Below are positions 15,532 through 22,495 of a DNA stretch of 38,656 bases, in pieces (position 1 is the first letter of the stretch; every line of letters starts with the position of its first letter). The DNA is from a virus. The stretch is taken from the IMG/VR virus record IMGVR_UViG_3300045241_000157, positions 1 to 38,656 of that record; one strand, 5' to 3'. The position numbers were made by a program, and so were the translations under genes. The notes below the pieces were generated by a model. The model saw only the letters and a list, made by a program, of their open reading frames with translations. It searched no databases and was not told the origin of the DNA.

Positions 15532-15956
15532 GCAGCCACATCCCAGGGGGCCGCCGCGGCCGTGGCGCCGGTGACCTCCGCTACCCGCGCCAGCATCCCC
15601 GGGCGGGGCCTGCGCTGCCCGGTCTCCCACCGGATCACCGTCAGCCGTATCACGCCGAGCAGCCCCGCCAGTTCCTCCTGGGTCAGCCCCGCGTACTCGC
15701 GCATCTCCCGGACCTGCCGCCCCGGGTCACGCGGGTACGGCGGCGGCGCGGGCCTGGACCGGTTCCGGGGCCGGGTCCGGGCGGCGGTGTCGCGACCCTC
15801 AGCCTGCCTGCACGGCCGGCACACCCACCCCGGCCCCTCGCGGCGGTAGTGGCGGCGGGCCGCGGCCAGGGTGCCGTGCGGCGCGCGCACGGGGCGCCCA
15901 CGGCGGGCGCACAGGCATTCGATGCCCAGGTTGAGGCACAGGCAGTCGCCGGTCAC
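15528..15956 (-). CDS. XRE-type HTH protein with N-terminal cysteine cluster, 142 aa
   Basis: The GTG at 15956 overlaps the upstream TGA. The N-terminus MTGDCLCLNLGIECLCARRG and a later C-x2-C (WVCRPCRQ) look like a metal site. A proline/arginine linker leads to a C-terminal XRE helix-turn-helix (VREMREYAGLTQEELAGLLG, VIRWETGQRRPRPGMLARVA). It is likely a DNA-binding regulator of the early operon in which it lies. The target is unknown. Confidence 0.75.
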   Translation of the reverse strand: MTGDCLCLNLGIECLCARRGRPVRAPHGTLAAARRHYRREGPGWVCRPCRQAEGRDTAARTRPRNRSRPAPPPYPRDPGRQVREMREYAGLTQEELAGLLGVIRLTVIRWETGQRRPRPGMLARVAEVTGATAAAAPWDVAA

Positions 15957-16135
15957 GGGAGCTCCCCGAACACGTCCGTCACCGGCCGCGACACCGGCAC
16001 CGGCTGCCGCGGGTACTCCGACAGCAGCCCCCCGAGCACGGCCGCGTCCCGTTCCCGGTCGCACTGGCGGCCGTGCCCGACCGCGGCGAGCTCGAAGTCC
16101 GTGGCCTTCCGGCCGTTCAGCAGGTCGTCAGCCAT
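15953..16135 (-). CDS. Hypothetical microprotein, 60 aa
   Basis: The chosen ATG at 16135 follows AGGAGG at good spacing and gives MADDLLNGRKATDFELAAVG. The sequence is mixed helical with a conserved-looking GHGRQCDRERDAAVL stretch. It is coupled at both ends to its neighbours in the minus-strand operon. No family is recognised. Confidence 0.6.
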   Translation of the reverse strand: MADDLLNGRKATDFELAAVGHGRQCDRERDAAVLGGLLSEYPRQPVPVSRPVTDVFGELP

Positions 16136-16298
16136 CGCCGGCCTCCTTCCGGGCCTCCCGGCGCCTGTTGATCGCATCGTTCACGGCGGCGAAATCCTCC
16201 TCGCACGGGACCTCGCGGCGGCGGATGTGGCGCTTGTACGCGGCCTCCGACGGGCACGGGATCACGTTCCGGTTGCGGCTTCCCTTCGGGCGGCTCAC
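16128..16298 (-). CDS. Basic microprotein, 56 aa
   Basis: A GTG at 16298 in a GTGA overlap gives MSRPKGSRNRNVIPCPSEAA. The GSRNRN opening resembles short phage proteins that begin with a G-R-P-K-G-S-R-N-type DNA-contact motif. The rest is a charged helix. A nucleic-acid-binding role is a guess. Confidence 0.55.
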   Translation of the reverse strand: MSRPKGSRNRNVIPCPSEAAYKRHIRRREVPCEEDFAAVNDAINRRREARKEAGDG

Positions 16299-16498
16299 CG
16301 CGTGCCTCCCCGGCGTCGTTTCCCGAGCCATTCCAGCGCCGCGCCGGACCCGGCGATCGTCACGAACACGACCGCGAGCCATGCCACCGTCGCGAACCCC
16401 GTGTGGCTGAGAGCCGCCCAGAGGATCCACGCCAGGTAGGCGAGGCCGAGGAGCGTGTAGGCGACGGCGCGGACGGCGGCGGCCAGGACGGCGGTCAT
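16295..16498 (-). CDS. Two-helix small membrane protein, 67 aa
   Basis: An ATG at 16498 overlaps the upstream stop. Two hydrophobic segments (about residues 8-30 and 34-54) are followed by a basic end (GKRRRGGTR), suggesting both termini are cytoplasmic. The location within the early operon argues against a lysis function. Function unknown. Confidence 0.6.
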   Translation of the reverse strand: MTAVLAAAVRAVAYTLLGLAYLAWILWAALSHTGFATVAWLAVVFVTIAGSGAALEWLGKRRRGGTR

Positions 16499-16848
16499 TT
16501 CCCGTCTCCCGAATTCGCCGCAAGAATGGCGTCGACGTGTTCCTTTTCCGGCCGCCGGTCGGCAGCGACGGGCGACGAATGGCTTCCGCACTCCTCGGTA
16601 TCCCACTGATGGACCGTCATGTGACAGCGCGGGCATTTGCGGTGCTGTTTCAGCATGCGATGCCGCAGCGGATGGCAGACCGGGCAGCGGTGAACCTCAT
16701 CAAGGCCGAGCAGCCGGGTGCGTTCATCGCAGATGCCGCACCAGGGCGGTTTCCCGCTGACGTCGATTTCGCCATTAGGACAATTGGCCGCTATGTGGCC
16801 GTCTTCATCACAGTCGAAGCACTTCATTTTCCAGTTTCCGGCTTTCAC
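16495..16848 (-). CDS. Zinc-knuckle (CCHC) multi-zinc protein, 117 aa
   Basis: The GTG at 16848 has AAAGG about 9 bases upstream; an in-frame ATG at 16827 is an alternative. CFDCDEDGHIAANC is a perfect C-x2-C-x4-H-x4-C zinc knuckle, as in retroviral nucleocapsid and cellular ssDNA/RNA-binding proteins. Three further pairs follow (CGIC, CPVCH, CPRCH), so two or more extra zinc sites are likely. A single-stranded nucleic-acid-binding role in phage replication or RNA handling is inferred. It is the first gene after the iteron-like gap. Confidence 0.75.
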   Translation of the reverse strand: MKAGNWKMKCFDCDEDGHIAANCPNGEIDVSGKPPWCGICDERTRLLGLDEVHRCPVCHPLRHRMLKQHRKCPRCHMTVHQWDTEECGSHSSPVAADRRPEKEHVDAILAANSGDGK

Positions 16849-16947
16849 ATTTTCGCGCCTTTAACAGTTACCGTCAAAGCCGACTTTTAGCTGTCTAAAA
16901 AGCAGGAGAGTTGCTTGCACCGTTCGTGCCGTAGGCGCGGGTGCTTG

Positions 16948-17055
16948 TATGCCTATGCCTCTGCCTCTGCCTAGGGCATCGTGGAGCATCTGCCCGGACC
17001 TGACCGTCGAGCATGTGCTCGGGGGATGCTCGTAGCATGCTTGGAGCATTGCTAC
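16948..17055. repeat. Iteron-like patch between early genes (origin or control region candidate)
   Basis: The 221-base gap 16849-17069 holds four tandem hexamers TATGCC-TATGCC-TCTGCC-TCTGCC (16948-16971), four GAGCAT boxes (16984-16989, 17009-17014, 17026-17031 inverted, 17044-17049), the inverted repeat GAGCA-TG-TGCTC at 17009-17020, and GTAGCA/TGCTAC at 17032-17037/17050-17055. No ORF fits. The gene to the right resembles a replication initiator, so an origin is possible; a promoter with operators is the alternative. Confidence 0.5.
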
Positions 17056-17069
17056 GGGCATGCGGTTAG

Positions 17070-17435
17070 CTATGCCGGGCGGTTGCCCCAGCGGGCACTG
17101 GCCGCCTTCCGCGCCTTCTCCGAACGGGTAACTGACGCCTCCTCGATCTCGTTGCGTGACCGCTGGTGCCCGTCCGGGCCGGTGAAGTCGTGCATAACGC
17201 ACCCGTCGCCGATGTCCATCGGCTGGGCCAGGCCCGCGGCGGTGAGCTCGTCCCGCACCTTCGGCGGCCACGCCTCCCACTGCTTGCGGGTGACGATGCC
17301 GTCGGTGCGCTGGCGTCCGCAGTAGCACCACAGGGTGACCAGGGCGCGGAACGCCTTGTCGGACAGCCCCTCGACCTTCGGGTGCTCGGGCAGGAGCACG
17401 TCCACGCGGATGTACTCCCAGTTGGGTCGCGCCAC
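17070..17435 (-). CDS. Replication-associated protein (initiator N-terminal-type), 121 aa
   Basis: MARPNWEYIRVDVLLPEHPK and VEGLSDKAFRALVTLWCYCG are the opening helices of a family of actinophage proteins related to phage replisome-organiser/DnaD-like N-terminal winged domains; VTRKQWEAWPPKVRDELTAA and CVMHDFTGPDGHQRSR follow in the usual order. It is short, so only the N-terminal domain is present. The TAG stop lies directly beside the iteron-like patch. Role in replication initiation is inferred from this fold and position. Confidence 0.6.
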   Translation of the reverse strand: MARPNWEYIRVDVLLPEHPKVEGLSDKAFRALVTLWCYCGRQRTDGIVTRKQWEAWPPKVRDELTAAGLAQPMDIGDGCVMHDFTGPDGHQRSRNEIEEASVTRSEKARKAASARWGNRPA

Positions 17436-17476
17436 TCAAGTGGTCCCTGTCTCCTCAGCTAGCGGATGGGCACGTG

Positions 17477-17692
17477 CTAGGCGGCCTGGTCCCCGTCCGG
17501 CGGCGGCTCCGGCGGCGGCCTGCGGATCATGCCGGGGCCGGGCTGCCGCGCCGCCCGCCTGACCCGTCCCCGTCTCTTCGCGGCGTTGTGCGCGGCCAGG
17601 GCCGCCTTCCACTTGGCGCGGGCGTCACCGCCCTGGAAACCGGCCAGGGCCGCGCTGGGCTCAGCCCTGGCCCCGGCCGGCAGCTTCGTCAC
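17477..17692 (-). CDS. Basic hypothetical protein, 71 aa
   Basis: A GTG at 17692 overlaps the upstream TGA (another GTG lies one codon before). The product begins MTKLPAGARAEPSAALAGFQ and has a strongly basic central helix (KWKAALAAHNAAKRRGRVRR) and a Pro-rich end. It may bind nucleic acid. No family recognised. Confidence 0.5.
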   Translation of the reverse strand: MTKLPAGARAEPSAALAGFQGGDARAKWKAALAAHNAAKRRGRVRRAARQPGPGMIRRPPPEPPPDGDQAA

Positions 17693-17874
17693 CACAGCGC
17701 CGCCCCGATGTACGCGAGCCCGGCCGCGCCGGCGCCGAGGGCGGCGGCGGTGACGGTGGCTACGGCGACGGTCACGCCGCCATCGTGCCTCCGGATGGCG
17801 GCCCAGACGGCGGCGGTCGCGACTGACGCGACGCACCAGGCGGCCACCCAGCAGCCGACGGCGAGGGCCTTCAC
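17689..17874 (-). CDS. Two-helix small membrane protein, 61 aa
   Basis: A GTG at 17874 in a GTGA overlap starts MKALAVGCWVAAWCVASVAT. Two hydrophobic helices (about 3-25 and 34-58) are joined by a short charged loop (AIRRHDGG). It is one of several tiny membrane proteins in the early operon. Function unknown. Confidence 0.55.
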   Translation of the reverse strand: MKALAVGCWVAAWCVASVATAAVWAAIRRHDGGVTVAVATVTAAALGAGAAGLAYIGAALW

Positions 17875-18116
17875 GTCCGGCTCCTCACGTCGCGGCCGGC
17901 CTCAAGGTTGCCGAGGGCCTGGGCCTCCTCGACGGACAGCAGGTCGCCGTCGTCCCGGCCCGGCCCCGGGGCCGGGTGCCTCCGGGCCCGGGCGTAGCGG
18001 GCCCACCAGACCGGGTGGCGGGCGACCCGGGCGAGGTGGATGGCGGTGATGGCCGCGCGGATGAGCACCTTGGCGGCGCGGGTGGCGGCGGTGCGGCGGA
18101 GGCAGGCGGCGTTCAC
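17871..18116 (-). CDS. Hypothetical protein, 81 aa
   Basis: A GTG at 18116 overlaps the upstream stop. The N-terminal half is an amphipathic basic helix (RTAATRAAKVLIRAAITAIH), the C-terminal half is acidic (DDGDLLSVEEAQALGNLEAG). No domain is recognised. Chained overlaps on both sides support translation. Confidence 0.55.
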   Translation of the reverse strand: MNAACLRRTAATRAAKVLIRAAITAIHLARVARHPVWWARYARARRHPAPGPGRDDGDLLSVEEAQALGNLEAGRDVRSRT

Positions 18117-18358
18117 GGCGCACCGCCCTGCGCGGCCTGCTCGACAGCCTGCGCGCGGACGCGCTCGATCTCGGCGTCGAGCGCCCGGTGCCGTTCGCGG
18201 GCCGCAGTCACGGCGGACGGCTCGGTCTCGCCGCCCCGGTAGACGTACGGCTTGAACGGCAGGCCATAGGCGGCGCGGGTCGTGGCGGTCTGACTGCCGG
18301 CGTCCGCTGAGACGAGCGGGCGGTGCCGCTGCTCGCCCTTGCTGTGCGACTCAGGCAT
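18113..18358 (-). CDS. Hypothetical protein, 81 aa
   Basis: The ATG at 18358 gives MPESHSKGEQRHRPLVSADA; a GTG three codons earlier is possible. The middle has PFKPYVYRGGETEPSAVTAA, followed by an alpha-helix with ALDAEIERVRAQAVEQAAQG that could form a short coiled coil. It overlaps the end of the 402-aa gene upstream by 8 bases. Confidence 0.55.
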   Translation of the reverse strand: MPESHSKGEQRHRPLVSADAGSQTATTRAAYGLPFKPYVYRGGETEPSAVTAARERHRALDAEIERVRAQAVEQAAQGGAP

Positions 18359-19559
18359 CGTCGTCACCCGCGTACGCGGCCTTCGGGCACAGGGCGATGA
18401 TGGCTCCGCCGATGCGGCCCGCGAGGATCTCGTTCATCGTCCCCTCGCCTTTGAGGCGGCCGATCTCCTCGAGCGCTTCCCGGCAGGCCTCGATGTCGTC
18501 GCCGTTGAGTCCCTCGACTGCGGCCCGCCAGTCAGCGGCGGCCTCGGGGAGTTGCCGCAGGATCGTGCCGGATGCTTCCCGGCGCCGGGCCTTGATCCAG
18601 ACGGCGACGTTGTTCTGGATTTCGTCCTTCTGCTTCGGGGTGCATTTGCCGGGTTCCGCAGCTTCGCGCCAGAGTGCCCATGCTCCGGCCTCGGTCTTGA
18701 ACGTGCCGGCCTTGGCCTGCTCGAGCGCGATCTTGGCCCACGGGCGGCTGTCACCGGCGGGCGTGTCCGGCTGGTCCTGCCGTGCGGGCTTGCCGTTTCC
18801 GGCCGTCCGGTTCTGGCGTGGCGGTGCCGGGGTGGAGTTCTCCCACGCCTCGTCCGCCGGCTGGTGGCCCGTCCCGCTGCCGTTCTCGTCGTCGCGTCCT
18901 GGCGGCGGGGTCATGTCCTCCAGGTCCTGGGTGAACAGCCCGGCGGCGGCGGTGGCGTCGATCGCGGCGCCGACGTGGGCGCGCTTCTGCGCCATCTTGA
19001 TGACGGTGTTCCACGGTGCCCGGTACTCGGTGATGAACTGCCACTTGGCCGGGTTGGGAGCCCGGTTGTACTTGGCGGCGTTGTACTCTTCCCGGGCCTT
19101 GGCCTTGGCCGCCTTGGCCACAGCCTGCTCGGGGGAGGTGTAGAACCGGTCCTCGTCGTAGCCTGCGTACCCTTCGCAGGTGGCGATGGTGATGGTGCGG
19201 CCGTCGGGGAGTCCTTTGGTGACGGTGCACCGGTAGGTGACCCCGAGGCGGTTCCCGTCGCTGTCGCGTTCGGTCTCGCCGCGTTCGCTGGTGAATCCGA
19301 ACCCGAACCACTGGATGAGTTTCTCGGCGCCGGGCTTGAACAGGCTGGGCTTGTCGCCCATGCCGGGGATGGTGCCGTAGTCGACGCCGGGGCGGAGGAC
19401 GGCGAGCATGCAGGCGCGGAGCTGGTCGTCGAGGGCTTTGGCGGCCTTTTCGTCCATGACGATGCGGGGCCGGTATTCCTCGACCTGGCCGGGCGTGTAG
19501 GCGGCGAGCTGGGTTCCGGGTGGGTGCACGGCGGTCACTTCGGCTTCGGTCGCGGTCAT
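18351..19559 (-). CDS. Phage DNA-metabolism protein, putative ssDNA-annealing type, 402 aa
   Basis: The chosen ATG at 19559 follows GGAGGA. The hallmark is GVDYGTIPGMGDKPSLFKPG followed by AEKLIQWFGF near residues 57-85, a signature of a widespread but poorly named phage family that occurs where RecT/Erf/Sak-type recombinases are expected. A beta-rich core follows with FITEYRAPWNTVIKMAQKRA, then a low-complexity Pro/Gly linker (about 210-270) and a helical C-terminal domain (KCTPKQKDEIQNNVAVWIKA). I infer a single-strand annealing or recombination role from family context; no catalytic motif is visible. It is the largest gene of the minus-strand early operon. Confidence 0.6.
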   Translation of the reverse strand: MTATEAEVTAVHPPGTQLAAYTPGQVEEYRPRIVMDEKAAKALDDQLRACMLAVLRPGVDYGTIPGMGDKPSLFKPGAEKLIQWFGFGFTSERGETERDSDGNRLGVTYRCTVTKGLPDGRTITIATCEGYAGYDEDRFYTSPEQAVAKAAKAKAREEYNAAKYNRAPNPAKWQFITEYRAPWNTVIKMAQKRAHVGAAIDATAAAGLFTQDLEDMTPPPGRDDENGSGTGHQPADEAWENSTPAPPRQNRTAGNGKPARQDQPDTPAGDSRPWAKIALEQAKAGTFKTEAGAWALWREAAEPGKCTPKQKDEIQNNVAVWIKARRREASGTILRQLPEAAADWRAAVEGLNGDDIEACREALEEIGRLKGEGTMNEILAGRIGGAIIALCPKAAYAGDDDA

Positions 19560-19714
19560 GATGAGTCCTCCGGTGCGTGGTCTGGGCACGGGGCGCCCGG
19601 GTTCTCGATGCAGTCGGCACAGAACCCGGTCTCGCCGCGGCGGAGGTAGTCCCCTAGCGGGAGGCCGGGTGCGCGCCGTCCCGCCCAGGGCGTCAGGGGG
19701 TCCGGCCAGATCAC
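19556..19714 (-). CDS. Small Cys-containing protein, 52 aa
   Basis: A GTG at 19714 overlaps the upstream stop, and the TGA overlaps the next ATG (ATGA at 19556-19559). The product begins MIWPDPLTPWAGRRAPGLPL and ends with CADCIENPGAPCPDH, a C-x2-C plus C/H set that may bind zinc. It is placed directly before the 402-aa gene and carries that gene's GGAGGA ribosome site in its last codons. Confidence 0.65.
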   Translation of the reverse strand: MIWPDPLTPWAGRRAPGLPLGDYLRRGETGFCADCIENPGAPCPDHAPEDSS

Positions 19715-19989
19715 GGCGTTACCGCCGGGTAGTCCAGGTCGAACGTGAACGGCTCAACCGGGTCATGGCAGTCGAATGCCTCGATGAAGCGAGTCGCGGC
19801 GTCCGGCAGCTCTAGTTCGATCCAGCCGCCTCGCAGCGGGCCGCGACCCATGGTGACGTAGGCGCTGTCGACCGCGACCAGCTCGGTGTCCGGGAAGGTT
19901 TCGTTGATCGCGAGCGCGACGGGGCAGCGCCGGCACGAGTCGCGCTGGCCCTTGGCGATGTGCCCGGCGGTGACGCTGACGGTGGTCAT
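19711..19989 (-). CDS. Conserved actinophage protein, 92 aa
   Basis: The start MTTVSVTAGHIAKGQRDSCR followed by RCPVALAINETFPDTE matches a recurring small family in actinobacterial phages and elements with a C-x2-C (SCRRCP) near residue 20 and a C-terminal FDCHDPVEPFTFDL segment. Function unknown in all cases I know. It is chained by overlaps to both neighbours. Confidence 0.7.
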   Translation of the reverse strand: MTTVSVTAGHIAKGQRDSCRRCPVALAINETFPDTELVAVDSAYVTMGRGPLRGGWIELELPDAATRFIEAFDCHDPVEPFTFDLDYPAVTP

Positions 19990-20246
19990 AGCGTCGCCTC
20001 CGCTGCCTGCTCGGCGGCGTAGTCCGGGTCGGTGGCCATGAGCCATTCGTGCCGTCCGGCCGGGTCGAGCCTGTGGTTCGCGGCGGCGATGACGGCGGCG
20101 GCGGCCGAGAGCAGGCCGTGGCCGATGGCGCGGCCGATCATCGCCATCTCGTGCGGGCAGCCGCTGTGCGGGCAGCCGTACGAGCAGGGGTCGGCGTTGC
20201 CGCTGAGGATCAGGTCGGCCTCGCGGAAATTCTGCGGGCCGTTCAC
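19986..20246 (-). CDS. Cys/His-containing hypothetical protein, 86 aa
   Basis: A GTG at 20246 overlaps the upstream stop. The N-terminal half holds CSYGCPHSGCPHEMAMIG, with three cysteines and two histidines that suggest a metal site. An Ala-rich helix follows (LLSAAAAVIAAANHRL), then DPAGRHEWLMATDPDY. No family is recognised. Confidence 0.6.
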   Translation of the reverse strand: MNGPQNFREADLILSGNADPCSYGCPHSGCPHEMAMIGRAIGHGLLSAAAAVIAAANHRLDPAGRHEWLMATDPDYAAEQAAEATL

Positions 20247-20872
20247 CGGGTGATCGCTTTCAGGGTGCTGTCGGTGGCGCCGATGCGCTCGGCGATCCAG
20301 GCGCCCGCGTCCTGCTCTATGCGTTCGATGTCCCGGTCCATCTCCTGCACCAGCCTCCTGGCCTCCTGCCGGGTCCACCCCGTGTCGGTCAGCGCGTCCG
20401 GGCGGACGCAGTCCGCCGCGGTCGGCTCGAGTACCTCCGTCTGCGGCTCCTCATACTCCGGGATGACCTCGCGACTGCGGATTCCCGACAGCTGCACCGT
20501 CTCCGGCGGCAGGGTCTCCCATGGCGGTGACTGCACGGGCGCGGGCAGGGTCATCGTGCCGGCCCACGGGCTGGTCTCCGCGGGCAGGTATCCGGCGGCG
20601 GGGAGTTCCGCGTGCCGCGGCCCGGCGGGGTGCCGGTGCTTCCCCGGCCCGCCGTGCAGCGCCACTGGCTTCACGGGCAGCGGTGCCGGGTCAGGGGTGG
20701 CGTCCGCGATCCCCTTCCACCCGGCGATGACCGCGGCGTCCCTGGCGTCCTCGGCGTCCTCGGCGGCGTGCCTCATGCCGCGCCAGTGCCCGACCGGCCA
20801 GCCGATCATCACGCCGAGGAGGATGCAGAGCGCCGCGAAGGAGCAGCCCAGCGCGAGCGTGCCGCCCGTCAT
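20243..20872 (-). CDS. Single-pass membrane protein, 209 aa
   Basis: The N-terminus MTGGTLALGCSFAALCILLG is a transmembrane or signal-anchor helix (about residues 4-26), followed by a charged helix, a long Pro-rich middle and a C-terminal helical segment (TRQEARRLVQEMDRDIERIE). It resembles the general architecture of phage inner-membrane scaffolds, but no family is recognised. It is coupled to the upstream gene by overlap. Confidence 0.6.
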   Translation of the reverse strand: MTGGTLALGCSFAALCILLGVMIGWPVGHWRGMRHAAEDAEDARDAAVIAGWKGIADATPDPAPLPVKPVALHGGPGKHRHPAGPRHAELPAAGYLPAETSPWAGTMTLPAPVQSPPWETLPPETVQLSGIRSREVIPEYEEPQTEVLEPTAADCVRPDALTDTGWTRQEARRLVQEMDRDIERIEQDAGAWIAERIGATDSTLKAITR

Positions 20873-21132
20873 GACGCCGTCCTCGTCTCGATGAACAGGG
20901 GCTCGTCGGTGACGGGGAGGGACGCGGCCAGGCCGTGCCCCATGCCCTGCGCGGCCTCTCCGGTGACCTCGCGCCGCCCGGTCCGCCGCAGCAGCGCCAG
21001 GACGTCGGCCCGTTCCCAGTCGGCGCCGATGATGGCGGGTCCCGCCTGGATGAACGTGTGGATCTGCTCGCCGTCGGGCAGCAGCGCCACGGCCTCGTCA
21101 TAGGTCAGTAGCTGGATGTCGTCGGGTGTCAC
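20869..21132 (-). CDS. First gene of the minus-strand early operon, 87 aa
   Basis: A GTG at 21132 follows GGGAGAG. MTPDDIQLLTYDEAVALLPD, then GEQIHTFIQAGPAIIGADW and ADVLALLRRTGRREVTG form a compact alpha/beta protein similar to small conserved actinophage proteins of unknown function. It is the first of about 17 minus-strand genes running to attP, so the early leftward promoter should lie between 21133 and the repressor stop at 21226. Confidence 0.65.
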   Translation of the reverse strand: MTPDDIQLLTYDEAVALLPDGEQIHTFIQAGPAIIGADWERADVLALLRRTGRREVTGEAAQGMGHGLAASLPVTDEPLFIETRTAS

Positions 21133-21190
21133 TTGGGGGTCTCTCCCTTACTGGTTGTTATGCTTGGAGCGGGTTTTCTCTCCCGCTCAT

Positions 21191-21220
21191 GGGGCGCCGT
21201 GTCAGCGGCGCCCCTTTTTT
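21191..21220 (+). terminator. Plus-strand intrinsic terminator between repressor and early operon
   Basis: GGGGCGCCG (21191-21199) pairs with CGGCGCCCC (21206-21214) over a 6-base loop and is followed by six T residues on the plus strand. A second hairpin, GAGCGGG/CCCGCTC (21167-21173 / 21182-21188), and a TATGCT box (21159-21164) lie just upstream. All neighbouring genes are minus-strand, so the terminator may end a short antisense RNA. Confidence 0.6.
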
Positions 21221-21225
21221 CGTGT

Positions 21226-21492
21226 CTAGGCGGCCGGGACCTTCGGCTCCGGTTCGCTCCCGGCGTCGTCGTCCATGTCGCTGATCTCTGATGGCCTGAC
21301 GCCGAGTTCGCGGGCGACCTGCCGGAGGAACGCCGTCCCGGCGTTGCGGCCCTGGATGAGGTTCCAGATGGAGTGCGGATGGCGGCCGATCCTGCGGGCG
21401 AACCGCTCCACGGCGTATGTCTCGCCATCGCGGGCCTTGATGAGCGCATGGATCTTCACGCCGTCTGGCTGGGCGGTCGGAACAGGAGGCAT
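21226..21492 (-). CDS. HTH immunity repressor candidate, 88 aa
   Basis: The start ATG at 21492 has no ribosome site and may be leaderless, which is common for actinobacterial regulators. The core HALIKARDGETYAVERFARR, IGRHPHSIWNLIQGRNAGTA and FLRQVARELGVRPSEISDM is a lambda-repressor-like (XRE) helix-turn-helix. The C-terminus is short and acidic, without a protease-type cleavage domain. It is divergent from the 202-aa regulator, with three TCTAGTA boxes between them. This arrangement is typical of a cI/cro-type switch. Which of the two maintains lysogeny is inferred only from position. Confidence 0.75.
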   Translation of the reverse strand: MPPVPTAQPDGVKIHALIKARDGETYAVERFARRIGRHPHSIWNLIQGRNAGTAFLRQVARELGVRPSEISDMDDDAGSEPEPKVPAA

Positions 21493-21523
21493 GTGACGAG
21501 AATAGGAGTTACCTGGAGTCTTG

Positions 21524-21609
21524 TCTAGTACTACAAGGAGAAAAGTTCCGCCGCCCGGAGCTAGCACGATTTCTAGTAAGACCCTCGTTATGCTGCTCTT
21601 TCTCTAGTA
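21524..21609. promoter_or_regulatory. Immunity-region operator cluster (three TCTAGTA boxes)
   Basis: TCTAGTA occurs at 21524-21530, 21572-21578 and 21603-21609, all in the same orientation and all in the 220-base gap between the divergent regulators. A related GCTAGCA lies at 21560-21566. A plus-strand TATGCT box at 21589-21594 lies between boxes two and three. These are likely repressor sites. Confidence 0.55.
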
Positions 21610-21712
21610 GCATGCCGGTACTGACGACAGATGAGGTTGCTTGACGGCAACCCCCCTGTCAGTCAGAGTCAGTTACGGGGCGGCAACTCCAGGCGTAAAA
21701 GGGGACACGACG

Positions 21713-22321
21713 GTGGCATCCAGGGCGCAGCGGGCCGTGACCGGTGTCCCGGCCGAGCGGTGGGCGCAGTTCGGCAAGGCCCTCCAGGACTGGCGCGAGG
21801 ACGTGCTCGGCTACCAGGTCCGGGGCAAGTTCGCCGACGATCGTTACATCAACCTGCGGCTCGTCCAGGATCTGGAGAAGAACTACCGGCCGGGCACGTT
21901 CACCAAGTGGGCGCTGCAGGACGCCGCCCAGGCGTACAAGATCCCGTACGAAGGGCCGGGGTCGGTACTGGCCTTCCTGCACGGCGAGACGGACACGCTG
22001 ATCCGCGACGAGACCGCCCCCGCGAAGCGGCCCGCCGCGGTCACCGAGGCGCGGGCCCTACCGCCCGCGCCGGTACTCGACTCCTCCCGCGAGGAGGCCG
22101 TCCGCCCCTATGCCCAGGCGATCTGGGAGCGTTTCCTTGACCTTCCCCGGCGCGTCACCGACCCGTCCGGCGAGCAGATGTTCGGCAAGGGCACCGCCGA
22201 CGCCAAGACCTGGGACGACATCTCCGGGCGCTGGGACGTGCCCCGGCGGGTGTGGATGATCGCGGAACTGCAGCAGGAGGACGCGGACCCTGGCCGCCGC
22301 CGGGACGGCACCGAGGGCTGA
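21713..22321 (+). CDS. HTH regulator divergent from the repressor, 202 aa
   Basis: The GTG at 21713 is preceded by AAAAGGGGA; an in-frame TTG at 21641 is an alternative. VPAERWAQFGKALQDWREDV starts a helix-turn-helix domain of an actinobacterial type (with YINLRLVQDLEKNYRPGTFT and KWALQDAAQAYKIPYEGPGS). The middle is Pro/Ala-rich, and the C-terminal region has WERFLDLPRRVTDPSGEQMF. It would be the cro-like or antirepressor partner of the 88-aa repressor. The identity of the DNA target is not visible. Confidence 0.65.
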   Translation: MASRAQRAVTGVPAERWAQFGKALQDWREDVLGYQVRGKFADDRYINLRLVQDLEKNYRPGTFTKWALQDAAQAYKIPYEGPGSVLAFLHGETDTLIRDETAPAKRPAAVTEARALPPAPVLDSSREEAVRPYAQAIWERFLDLPRRVTDPSGEQMFGKGTADAKTWDDISGRWDVPRRVWMIAELQQEDADPGRRRDGTEG

Positions 22322-22374
22322 AAGCGGACCCGTGTTAACCATCGCGACTTTCCCCCGTAACGCACCGGAACCCC

Positions 22375-22434
22375 TTGCATCCCCCGCGTGGCGCGTAATA
22401 ATGGGGTTCCTGGTGACGAATGCTTCCTGGTGAC
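22375..22434 (+). promoter_or_regulatory. Promoter candidate with direct-repeat operator
   Basis: TTGCAT (22375-22380) and TAATAAT (22396-22402) are 15 bases apart, close to the TTGCAT/TAATAAT pair at 24424-24453. Just downstream TTCCTGGTGAC is repeated at 22407-22417 and 22424-22434, in the expected place for an operator. It precedes the 107-aa gene at 22496. Confidence 0.5.
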
Positions 22435-22495
22435 AACGACAGCCCTGGCTGGAGGGCCTGATCCTGCCGTGGGCGTGATGGGTGGGGGAGGACGC

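Noticed and set aside
16948-16971. Simple-sequence expansion as sequencing artefact
   Set aside because: Only four imperfect hexamers, embedded in other repeats and inverted repeats, so a functional patch is more likely.
18339-19649. Plus-strand ORF of 436 codons opposite the 402-aa gene
   Set aside because: The minus strand carries the conserved YG-x-x-PG and KPGAEKL motifs and a proper ribosome site; the plus frame is a shadow.
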